A stretch of 32,037 nucleotides of DNA from Methanobacterium sp. Lineage in GTDB: Archaea > Methanobacteriota > Methanobacteria > Methanobacteriales > Methanobacteriaceae. Both the position numbers and the translations under genes were made by a program. The DNA is taken from NCBI GenBank assembly GCA_016222945.1, contig JACRPY010000009.1, forward strand, positions 1 through 32,037, in the 5' to 3' direction. The notes below the pieces were generated by a model. That model made no database searches and was not told the origin of the DNA. It saw nothing but the letters and a program-made list of their open reading frames with translations. Within the stretch, counting starts at the first letter, position 1. The number at the start of each line of letters is the position of its first letter. Positions 23,666 through 30,847 of this stretch are shown here, one piece after another.

Positions 23666-24898
23666 ATGGATCCTATTCTTAACTCTGGTGATACAGCATG
23701 GATGCTAATATCAACCGCTCTTGTTATTTTAATGACTATTCCCGGTGTAGCTCTATTTTATGGAGGTCTTATTAGAAGAGAAAATGTATTAAACACCATG
23801 TTCCTATCATTTGTTACCTTTGCAATCGTTAGTGTTCTCTGGTTTGTATATGGTTACGATCTTGCATTTGGAACAGATATATGGGGAATATTAGGAAGTC
23901 TTACCAATCCATTCTTTGGAGGGGTTTTAGAAACAAAAACATTATCCACATATGCATCTACAATACCAACGGGACTTTATGCAATATTCCAGATGACTTT
24001 TGCAGCTATTACAGTAGCACTTATATCTGGAGCAGTAGTTGAAAGAATGAAGTTTTCTGCATGGCTTGCGTTTGTACCGGTGTGGTTTACTCTTGTTTAT
24101 GTACCTGTAGCTCACTGGATGTGGGGTGGCGGCTGGCTCGCTAAATTAGGTGCATTGGACTTTGCAGGAGGTATTGTTGTACATTTAACAAGCGGTATCG
24201 CTGCACTGGCTCTTGTATTGCTTCTTGGGGTTAGAAAAGATGCAAAATTACTCCCTCACCACTTAGGATATTCAATAATGGGTGCGGGACTTTTATGGTT
24301 TGGTTGGTTTGGATTTAATGCAGGATCTGCAGGATCTGCAGGCAATTTGGCCGTTTCTGCAATGATTGTTACCAATGTATCTGCAGCAGTTGGTATGCTT
24401 GCTTGGATGCTTATGGATAAAATTAAAACAGGTAAACCAACCATGCTCGGAGCATTATCCGGTGCAATAGCAGGTTTAGCTTCAATAACTCCTGCAGCAG
24501 GATATGTAAACATCACAGCAGCCATAATCATTGGATTTGTTGCTTCAATACTTGCATACACTGCAGTTTCATGGCTTAAACCTCGTCTTGGGTATGATGA
24601 TGCGCTTGATGTATTTGGGATTCATGGAGTTTGTGGTATTACAGGGGCAATTGCAATCGGTATATTTGCAAGTCCTCTTATAAACAGTGCCACCACTGGA
24701 GGCATTCTATTTGGAAACTTCCATTTAATTGGAGTACAGTTATTAGCAATTATAGTTGTTGGAATTTACGCATTTATAATGACATTTGTTATTGCTAAAA
24801 TCATAGACAAAATAATTGGCCTTAGAGTTGATGAAAAACACGAAATACAGGGTCTTGACATTAACCAACATGAGGAATCCGGTTACAGATTATCTTAG
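23666..24898 (+). CDS. amt: Ammonium transporter Amt (first copy)
   Basis: 410 residues, eleven membrane helices expected for the Amt/Mep/Rh family. The N-terminus is DPILNSGDTAWMLISTALV, without a cleaved signal peptide. Conduction residues are present: Asp165 and His173 in LDFAGGIVVHLTSG, and His320 in VFGIHGVCG. The pore entrance motif WGGGW is at 153-157. The C-terminus (EIQGLDINQHEESGYRLS) keeps the conserved cytoplasmic tail that contacts GlnK. It imports ammonium when external supply is low. GGAGG precedes the ATG and glnK follows after 62 bases, the standard amtB-glnK pairing. A second pair follows downstream. Confidence 0.96.
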   Translation: MDPILNSGDTAWMLISTALVILMTIPGVALFYGGLIRRENVLNTMFLSFVTFAIVSVLWFVYGYDLAFGTDIWGILGSLTNPFFGGVLETKTLSTYASTIPTGLYAIFQMTFAAITVALISGAVVERMKFSAWLAFVPVWFTLVYVPVAHWMWGGGWLAKLGALDFAGGIVVHLTSGIAALALVLLLGVRKDAKLLPHHLGYSIMGAGLLWFGWFGFNAGSAGSAGNLAVSAMIVTNVSAAVGMLAWMLMDKIKTGKPTMLGALSGAIAGLASITPAAGYVNITAAIIIGFVASILAYTAVSWLKPRLGYDDALDVFGIHGVCGITGAIAIGIFASPLINSATTGGILFGNFHLIGVQLLAIIVVGIYAFIMTFVIAKIIDKIIGLRVDEKHEIQGLDINQHEESGYRLS

Positions 24899-24960
24899 AC
24901 ATATATAAATGAACATATAGTGTAATCTAATTAAAGAAATTATGAAATGGATGTGAACAA

Positions 24961-25299
24961 ATGAAAAAGATAATCGCTATCATAAGGCCAGACAAATTCG
25001 AGATGGTTAAAAATGCCCTTGAAGAAATTGGCTGCCATGGAATGACAGTAAAGGATGTTAAAGGGCGTGGAAGACAATTAGGCATTACAGAAAATTATAG
25101 GGGCCGTGATTACCGAATAGACCTTCTTCCAAAGACAGAACTTGAAATAGTCACCAACGAAGCTAATGTAGAAAATATAATACAAACTATTGTAAAAACA
25201 GCAAAAACTGGAGATATTGGAGACGGAAAAATCTTTATATCACCAGTAGAAGACGTTGTACGGATACGAACCGGCGAAAGAGGAGAAAACGCAATTTAA
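24961..25299 (+). CDS. glnK: PII signalling protein GlnK (first copy)
   Basis: 112 residues, full PII trimer subunit. All ligand residues are present in standard numbering: Arg38 and Gln39 (GRGRQLG), Lys58 (LLPKTE), B-loop TGDIGDGK (83-90), and C-loop Arg101/Arg103 (VRIRTGERG). The T-loop tip is NYRGRDY, with Arg47, the residue that plugs the Amt pore, and Tyr51. It binds ATP/ADP and 2-oxoglutarate and blocks its partner Amt when nitrogen is ample. It is co-transcribed with the first amt. The T-rich stretch 25308-25320 just after the stop is a likely terminator. Confidence 0.96.
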   Translation: MKKIIAIIRPDKFEMVKNALEEIGCHGMTVKDVKGRGRQLGITENYRGRDYRIDLLPKTELEIVTNEANVENIIQTIVKTAKTGDIGDGKIFISPVEDVVRIRTGERGENAI

Positions 25300-25415
25300 C
25301 TCTCCAATTTATTTTTTTTTAAATATACATTTCTTAAGTGTAATATTTATTTTCCATTATTTTGACTGATTTTAATTTCATTAAAAATTGATGATTAATA
25401 ATGACCATCGAAACA

Positions 25416-25472
25416 TTTATAAATGATCAGAAACTAGTTTAATATATCGGAAGTATGTTACCGGTATCCGAT
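25416..25472 (+). promoter_or_regulatory. amt2 promoter with compound NrpR-like operator
   Basis: TTTATAAAT (25416-25424) is the TATA box, putting transcription start near 25447. At that point lies ATCGGAAGTATG (from 25447) then TTACCGGTATCCGAT (to 25472). It contains GGAA-N6-TACC (25449-25462), one base off the NrpR consensus, overlapping a second half-site pattern closed by ATCGGA/TCCGAT arms (25447-25452 and 25467-25472). The compound layout could give weaker or differently graded repression than at amt1. Confidence 0.65.
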
Positions 25473-25578
25473 AATTAGAAAATATGATGCAAATTGATTT
25501 AACACAAAATTAAAATAACGCTAATTAAAGTCTTAAAAACGCTTTAATAAAAAATTAATTGAAAACGGAGGAAAAAAA

Positions 25579-26808
25579 ATGGCAGATCCTATTCTTAACT
25601 CTGGAGATACAGCATGGATGCTTATCTCTACAGCTCTCGTAATGCTGATGACCATTCCTGGTGTCGCATTATTCTATGGGGGCCTTACAAAAAAAGTAAA
25701 TGTTTTAAATACAATGTTTCTATCCCTCATTGCATTCGCCATAACAAGCATAATCTGGGTACTTTACGGTTACCAGTTTGCATTTGGTCAAGACATGTTA
25801 ATGGGATTGATAGGAAATCCAGCAAATTTATTGTTTAGTGGAATAGATGTAAATTCACTGGCATCTCTTGCACCTACAATACCATCTACAGTATATATCG
25901 CATTCCAGATGACATTTGCAGCAATTACCATTGCACTTATATCTGGAGCAGTAGTTGGAAGAATGAAATTCTCTTCATGGTTGATATTCGTGGTGGCCTG
26001 GGTATCCTTAGTTTATGTTCCTATTGCTCACATGGTATGGGGTGGAGGATTATTATTCAACATGGGTGCTCTTGACTTTGCAGGAGGTACAGTTGTACAC
26101 TTAAACTCAGGAATCGCTGCACTAGCATTAGTAATCCTTTTAGGAAGTAGAAAAGACACAACTTTACTTCCACACCAGCTCGGTTACTCTGTAATTGGAG
26201 CAGCACTTCTATGGTTTGGTTGGTTTGGATTCAACGCCGGATCCGCGCTAACTGCAGGAGGTCTTGCAGGATCAGCATTCATTGCAACTAACACTGCAGC
26301 AGCAGCAGGTTTAATTTCATGGATAATCATAGATTATCTAAAAACTGGTAAACCAACATTATTAGGTGCTTTATCTGGTGCAATAGCAGGTTTAGTAGCT
26401 ATTACTCCAGCAGCAGGTTTTGTAACTGTTCAAGCCGCAATAATTATTGGTCTTGTAACTTCAGTTATTTCATACACTGCAATAGCATGGTTAAAACCAC
26501 GTTTAGGTTACGATGATGCTCTGGATGTATTTGGAATACACGGAATGTCAGGTTTATGGGGAGCAATTGCCACAGGGCTTTTTGCAGCACCATTTATAAA
26601 TTCACTTGGAACTGGGCTTTTCTATGGGAACCCTGGACAGTTAACTACTCAAATAATTGCAGTAGCAGTTGTTGGAGTTTATTCATTTGTAGTAACAATG
26701 ATTATAGGTTTAGCCATAAAATATACTATAGGACTAAGAGTTGAGCCTAAAGAAGAAATTGAAGGATTAGATACTAATCTACACGAGGAATCAGGTTACA
26801 GAATTTAA
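25579..26808 (+). CDS. amt: Ammonium transporter Amt (second copy)
   Basis: 409 residues, a close paralogue of the first Amt: the N-terminal segment PILNSGDTAWMLISTALV is identical. Asp166 and His174 (LDFAGGTVVHLNSG) and His321 (VFGIHGMSG) are conserved. Differences concentrate in the external loop at about 65-100 and at the pore entrance, where WGGGL replaces WGGGW. That residue change removes the Trp at the outer vestibule, so affinity or gating may differ. GGAGG precedes the ATG. The second glnK follows after 23 bases. The two amt-glnK pairs arose by tandem duplication. Confidence 0.96.
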   Translation: MADPILNSGDTAWMLISTALVMLMTIPGVALFYGGLTKKVNVLNTMFLSLIAFAITSIIWVLYGYQFAFGQDMLMGLIGNPANLLFSGIDVNSLASLAPTIPSTVYIAFQMTFAAITIALISGAVVGRMKFSSWLIFVVAWVSLVYVPIAHMVWGGGLLFNMGALDFAGGTVVHLNSGIAALALVILLGSRKDTTLLPHQLGYSVIGAALLWFGWFGFNAGSALTAGGLAGSAFIATNTAAAAGLISWIIIDYLKTGKPTLLGALSGAIAGLVAITPAAGFVTVQAAIIIGLVTSVISYTAIAWLKPRLGYDDALDVFGIHGMSGLWGAIATGLFAAPFINSLGTGLFYGNPGQLTTQIIAVAVVGVYSFVVTMIIGLAIKYTIGLRVEPKEEIEGLDTNLHEESGYRI

Positions 26809-26831
26809 ATATGAAATAAGGACGTGGAAAA

Positions 26832-27170
26832 ATGAAAGGAATAATTGCTATAATACGGCCGAATAAGTTAGATGATGTAAAAAATGCTTTAGAGGAAATT
26901 GAATGCCATGGAGTGACAGTTACAGAAGTAAAAGGTCGGGGGCGGCAGCTTGGTGTAACAGAAAGTTACAGGGGCAGTGACTACAGAATAGACATGTTAC
27001 CAAAAACAAGGCTTGAAATTATCGTTAAAGACAAAGATGTTGAAGATGTTATTCAAGCTATAGTGAAAACAGCTCAAACTGGAGATATTGGAGACGGAAA
27101 AATCTTTATATCATCAGTAGAAGAGGTTATACGGATAAGAACTGGAGAAAGAGGGGATGGGGCAGTTTAA
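26832..27170 (+). CDS. glnK: PII signalling protein GlnK (second copy)
   Basis: 112 residues with every PII ligand residue intact: Arg38-Gln39 (GRGRQLG), LPK58, B-loop TGDIGDGK and C-loop IRIRTGERG. The T-loop tip is SYRGSDY, versus NYRGRDY in the first copy. The same SYRGS appears in the PII domain of the GTPase fusion at 27938, so this copy may be the closer source of that domain. GGACGTG precedes the ATG. It is co-transcribed with the second amt. A T-rich stretch (27209-27230) follows as likely terminator. Confidence 0.96.
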   Translation: MKGIIAIIRPNKLDDVKNALEEIECHGVTVTEVKGRGRQLGVTESYRGSDYRIDMLPKTRLEIIVKDKDVEDVIQAIVKTAQTGDIGDGKIFISSVEEVIRIRTGERGDGAV

Positions 27171-27311
27171 TATTGCTTAAAATCTCTTTTATTATTTTTC
27201 TTATCTAATTTTTCTTTTTTTTTAATTTTTAGAGTTAAACATTACTTTATTTTTGATATCAATTATTGCATGATTTTTTATTGTCCATAATGGCTTAATT
27301 TTAGAGAAAAC

Positions 27312-27357
27312 TATATATATTAAAAATTCAATTATTAACTATCGGAAATATGTTTCC
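27312..27357 (+). promoter_or_regulatory. Promoter with NrpR-type operator in front of the small GTPase gene
   Basis: TATATATAT (27312-27320) is the TATA box, predicting transcription start near 27343. CGGAAATATGTTTCC follows at 27343-27357 and contains a perfect GGAA-N6-TTCC at 27344-27357. Its 15 bases are identical to the amt1 operator core. The ATG at 27379 lies 22 bases after it. This places the GTPase gene under the same nitrogen control as amt1. Confidence 0.85.
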
Positions 27358-27378
27358 TTTTTCCGTAGGAGATATTTT

Positions 27379-27864
27379 ATGGAAATTAAAGAAGTTAAAA
27401 AAATTGTAATTTTAGGAACATCAAACTCTGGAAAAACCACCGCCCTAAAGCACATCTGCAGTGACATGATAAAAACTACAGCATTAGATTATGGAAAAAC
27501 AGTGATTAATAATAAAAAAACCCATTTTTTCAGTTCTCCAGGAAATAAACGTTTTAAGTTCATGCAAGACATATTGTGCAAGAATATCAATGGTGCCATA
27601 ATTTTCATTGATAATACAAAGGATATAACAAAAAATGACATGGAAATAATCAAATTCGTTGAAGAAAAAAGAGTACCCTTTGTAATATTTGCAAATAAGC
27701 AAGATATAAGCAATAAATGCTTAAACATTGAATTTATCAAAGCACCTATTATCCCAACCATTGCAATAAATGGCATGGGAATTAATCATGGATTGAAGAT
27801 ACTATTAGATTTAATAGACCAAAATGAAACCAATCCCCCACTAAAAGCCATATGTAGCAGTTGA
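27379..27864 (+). CDS. Small Ras-like GTPase (COG2229-like), nitrogen-regulated
   Basis: 161 residues, compact GTPase fold. P-loop GTSNSGKT (13-20), switch I TTALDYGK with Thr34, switch II SSPGNKRF (52-59), NKQD (106-109) for guanine binding, then AINGMG. It resembles the prokaryotic small GTPases of COG2229 (related to MglA and SRP-receptor beta types), whose switch II reads GTPGQERF. Here the leading residue is Ser and the catalytic-position Gln is Asn, so hydrolysis may be slow. There is no membrane segment. The gene follows the second amt-glnK pair, has its own NrpR-type operator, and is followed after 73 bases by a paralogue fused to a PII domain. A role in ammonium-transport signalling is inferred. 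Confidence 0.8.
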   Translation: MEIKEVKKIVILGTSNSGKTTALKHICSDMIKTTALDYGKTVINNKKTHFFSSPGNKRFKFMQDILCKNINGAIIFIDNTKDITKNDMEIIKFVEEKRVPFVIFANKQDISNKCLNIEFIKAPIIPTIAINGMGINHGLKILLDLIDQNETNPPLKAICSS

Positions 27865-27937
27865 ACATTTTAAATATTTTGATTAAATTATATTTAAAAA
27901 GTATTTGGCGACACGTCTCAATATGAGGTGATAATAA

Positions 27938-28852
27938 ATGAAAAGAAAAGTACTGCTTTTAGGGGCTTCTGGTTCTGGAAAAACCACAGCTTTACAGCAT
28001 ATAACCCCTGATGAAAATATAAAAATATTACGATTTGACTACAAAAAAGCAATAATTAACAATAATTCCACTTACCTTTTTAGTTCTCCAAGTACAGAAG
28101 GATTTAAACTCCTTGAAGATGTAATAACTGATGAAATAGATGGAATAATTGTAGTTATAGATAATTCAAAAGGTATTAGTGAAACAGATACAGAAATAAC
28201 GAGTTATATTAATAAGAAACATATTCCTTATATTATATTTGCAAACAAACAAGATTTAAATCCCAATATTTTAAAAATCAATTTTAATGTAATTATAATC
28301 CCAACAATAGCATTAGATGGAATCGGAGTAAGTGACGGCTTAAAAATACTACTCAATTTAATAAAAAACACAACCAATGAAATTAAACCAAAAGATAAGT
28401 TCATTAATATCATTAACGGTGCGAAATCTCCGGAAATAGAAGCTGATGAAAAGCCAGAATTAAAAAATATAATAAAAAAAATAAAACCAACAAATAAAAA
28501 GGATATTACAACAGAAATATGCAAATTAAAGCTGTTTATGCACCCCATAGAATTAGAAAATGTAAAAACAGCGTTGGAAGAAGTTGGATTTTCAAATATA
28601 ACTGTAATAGAAGTGGGATATGTCGATAATCATTCTATTACCCATGAATCATACAGGGGCAGTAATTATAGTATAAATATCCCTCAAAAGGTTGAGATAA
28701 ACATGGTGATAAAAAGAGAAGATGCCCAATATGTATTTGAGGCAATTAAATCCATTAAAACAGAAGATATCCATGATGAAATATTTATATCTCCTATAAA
28801 AAGTGCAATACGAATCAGAACTGGAGAAAGGGGTGGAGAAGCCATTGAATAA
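27938..28852 (+). CDS. Small GTPase fused to a C-terminal PII (GlnK-like) domain
   Basis: 304 residues. Residues 1-145 are a GTPase paralogous to the preceding gene: P-loop GASGSGKT (9-16) and NKQD (103-106) are intact. Switch I lacks the Thr, and switch II reads SSPSTEGF, losing the invariant Gly. Residues 146-193 are a Lys-rich linker. Residues 194-303 are a PII domain. It keeps the T-loop tip SYRGSNY and the C-loop IRIRTGERG, but Arg38-Gln39 become Asn-His and the B-loop TGDIGDGK is shortened to TEDIHDE. It may therefore bind GTP without turnover, and touch Amt or GlnK without normal ATP/2-oxoglutarate sensing (inference). GAGGTG precedes the ATG; TTATATTTAAA (27887-27897) could be its own promoter. 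Confidence 0.9.
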   Translation: MKRKVLLLGASGSGKTTALQHITPDENIKILRFDYKKAIINNNSTYLFSSPSTEGFKLLEDVITDEIDGIIVVIDNSKGISETDTEITSYINKKHIPYIIFANKQDLNPNILKINFNVIIIPTIALDGIGVSDGLKILLNLIKNTTNEIKPKDKFINIINGAKSPEIEADEKPELKNIIKKIKPTNKKDITTEICKLKLFMHPIELENVKTALEEVGFSNITVIEVGYVDNHSITHESYRGSNYSINIPQKVEINMVIKREDAQYVFEAIKSIKTEDIHDEIFISPIKSAIRIRTGERGGEAIE

Positions 28853-29107
28853 TCCTTCAGATGGATTTATCTATTAAATGACTATTCCTCATTTTTAACC
28901 ATATATTTTTTTCATCTTCAGAATTTAACAAAATTAAACTGCTAATATTATATTAAATCAGTTTTATTTTTAGAAGAGATGGTTAAATTTTTATTAGCCT
29001 GTTAAAAACATTTTTATATTGTATTACTTTAATTTCAAAGTTATTAAAGAAAAATTTATTAATAATGTTAGTGGATAATAATTAATATAAAATATGAGGC
29101 CAAAATT

Positions 29108-29494
29108 ATGAAAAATAAACTGATTATAGGTATAATTTCGTTTTTAGTCATTTTTGTAAGTGTTTCGGGATGTATAAATACAAATCCTGCTGATAATTCA
29201 ACGAATACTGCAAATTATTCAAGTGATCAAGGAACTCAGGGTAGTACTAACACAAAATCCTCAACAAGTAGTTCATCATCTAAATCCAGCGGTTCCAAAA
29301 AAACGAGTTCCACTGTTTGCCCTCAATGTAATGGATACGGTACAGTAACCTGTTATAACACAGTTACAGGAGGAGAGACATGTGACGGTACTGGAATTGT
29401 CCAGGGAGGCTCAACAGCAGGTCAAACATGCCGTGTTTGTGGTGGAACAGGATCAATAACTTGTCCAACTTGTGGTGGAACAGGCCATGTTTAA
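29108..29494 (+). CDS. Lipoprotein with DnaJ-like CxxCxGxG zinc motifs
   Basis: 128 residues. A signal peptide ends in the lipobox VSVSGC, so Cys22 is the likely lipid-anchored residue. It is followed by a Ser/Thr/Asn-rich stalk (about 23-69). The C-terminal 60 residues carry CPQCNGYG, CDGTG, CRVCGGTG and CPTCGGTG, the zinc-binding repeat of DnaJ-type and related cysteine-rich domains. Such domains are normally cytoplasmic, so an exported one is unusual. GAGG lies about 8 bases before the ATG. The gene stands alone after the nitrogen cluster; function is unknown. It could bind metal or an unfolded or surface protein. Confidence 0.8.
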   Translation: MKNKLIIGIISFLVIFVSVSGCINTNPADNSTNTANYSSDQGTQGSTNTKSSTSSSSSKSSGSKKTSSTVCPQCNGYGTVTCYNTVTGGETCDGTGIVQGGSTAGQTCRVCGGTGSITCPTCGGTGHV

Positions 29495-29602
29495 AACTGA
29501 AAACTGAAAAAAAACTATTTATTTTTTCTTTAATTATATTTTAAGAATGTAAAATAAGAAAATAGAGGATTTATATCTGTATTATTATTTAAATTATGAA
29601 TA

Positions 29603-29633
29603 TAGAGGTAAAATGAGTATACCTCTACTTTTT
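29603..29633. terminator. Hairpin plus T-tract between convergent genes
   Basis: TAGAGGTA (29603-29610) pairs with TACCTCTA (29620-29627) around a 9-base loop, followed by CTTTTTT on the plus strand. It lies about 110 bases after the lipoprotein gene and directly beyond the pdxS stop on the other strand, so it may end both transcripts. Confidence 0.55.
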
Positions 29634-30514
29634 TACCATCCTCTTTTTTGAAGTCTTTCTTCTTCTGGAATTTCGCTCATTTCAAGTCCTGGCATTGCTT
29701 TTCCAAGGCCTCTTGAAACTTTAGCCAGAATTCCTGCATCTTCATAGTTAGCTGTTGCTTCTGTAATCGCTAATGCCACTTTTTCAGGCATTTCTGACTT
29801 GAATATTCCTGATCCGACAAATACTCCGTCTGCTCCAAGCTGCATCATAAGTGCTGCGTCTGCTGGTGTTGCAACTCCTCCTGCTGCAAAATTTACGACT
29901 GGAAGTTTGCCAAGTTCGGCTGTTTGTTTTACAAGTTCGTATGGAGCTTCTAATTCCCTTGAAATTCCCCATAGTTCTTCTTCTGTTTTATTTTGGATTT
30001 CTCTTATTGTACCTTGTATTTTTCTCATGTGTCTTACAGCTTCAACAACATTTCCTGTGCCTGCTTCTCCTTTTGTCCGTATCATTGCAGCTCCTTCATC
30101 TATTCTTCGTAGTGCTTCGCCAAGGTTTCTTGCACCGCAAACAAATGGTATTGTGAATTTCTTTTTATCAACGTGGTATTTTTCATCTGCTGGAGTTAAA
30201 ACTTCGCTTTCATCAATCATGTCCACACCAAGGGATTCTAATACTTGTGCTTCTACAAAGTGTCCTATTCTTACTTTGGCCATGACAGGTATGGATACTG
30301 CATCCATTATTTCAATAACTTTTGATGGATCTGCCATTCTTGCAACGCCGCCTGAAGCTCTTATATCTGCTGGAACTTTTTCAAGAGCCATTACTGCAAC
30401 TGCACCTGCATTTTCTGCAATTTCGGCTTGTTCAGCATTTACAACATCCATTATGACTCCGCCTTTTGTCATTTTGGCGAATCCTGTCTTTAAAATTTCG
30501 GTTCCATGTAACAT
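29633..30514 (-). CDS. pdxS: Pyridoxal 5'-phosphate synthase lyase subunit PdxS
   Basis: 293 residues, full length. It is the barrel subunit that builds pyridoxal phosphate from ribose 5-phosphate, glyceraldehyde 3-phosphate and ammonia from PdxT. Asp23 (VIMDVV), the Schiff-base Lys80 (PVMAKVRIGH) and the second lysine Lys148 (MIRTKGEAGTGN) are all present, with AAGGVATPADAALMMQLGAD forming the phosphate site. It ends in EERLQKRGW. GGAGG lies 6 bases before the ATG. It is not beside pdxT, which lies about 10.5 kb away in the glutamate synthase operon. No GGAA-N6-TTCC site was seen upstream; an 18-bp palindrome (30606-30623) was. Confidence 0.97.
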   Translation of the reverse strand: MLHGTEILKTGFAKMTKGGVIMDVVNAEQAEIAENAGAVAVMALEKVPADIRASGGVARMADPSKVIEIMDAVSIPVMAKVRIGHFVEAQVLESLGVDMIDESEVLTPADEKYHVDKKKFTIPFVCGARNLGEALRRIDEGAAMIRTKGEAGTGNVVEAVRHMRKIQGTIREIQNKTEEELWGISRELEAPYELVKQTAELGKLPVVNFAAGGVATPADAALMMQLGADGVFVGSGIFKSEMPEKVALAITEATANYEDAGILAKVSRGLGKAMPGLEMSEIPEEERLQKRGW

Positions 30515-30605
30515 AAACTTCCTCCATGATTTTTTTTAAACTTAATTTTTAATCTAAAAAGCATGAACTATGCTTAAACACTATTTTAATATTTAGGTAA
30601 ATAAT

Positions 30606-30623
30606 ATATAACAATTGTTATAT
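30606..30623. promoter_or_regulatory. 18-bp perfect palindrome upstream of pdxS
   Basis: ATATAACAATTGTTATAT is self-complementary and lies 92-109 bases before the pdxS ATG. Because it includes TATA-like sequence, it may be the promoter core, an operator, or both. No known regulator is assigned. Confidence 0.45.
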
Positions 30624-30777
30624 TATATATCTTTTCAACTTAATCATAGTTTGATTTCAAATATTAAATAGTTTTAATGAGAATTCACCAGATAACAATA
30701 ATCAAAAATCAGCCCTTCCAATTGAAAATACATGAAGATTAAATATTCCCAACAAACTTCTAACAAATTTCCGATTG

Positions 30778-30804
30778 ACTTCGTAATAGGTAATTTAACG
30801 AAGT
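30778..30804. other. Dyad ACTTCGT-13-ACGAAGT in the pdxS upstream gap
   Basis: Seven-base arms at 30778-30784 and 30798-30804, 44 bases beyond the stop of the ASCH-TPR gene. It could be a weak terminator for that gene or a protein site. The rest of the 333-bp gap 30515-30847 is AT-rich, with no gene seen. Confidence 0.35.
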
Positions 30805-30847
30805 AAACTACATCATTTATAAATAATTGAAATAAAATAAATTCCTT

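Noticed and set aside
27938..28852. Pseudogene status for the GTPase-PII fusion
   Set aside because: The frame is open for 304 codons with a good ribosome binding site, an intact P-loop, NKQD, T-loop tip and C-loop. The losses are in selected sensor residues rather than random.
29799..30539. A 246-codon plus-strand frame opposite pdxS
   Set aside because: It is entirely antisense to a perfectly conserved pdxS and its composition is that of a mirror frame.
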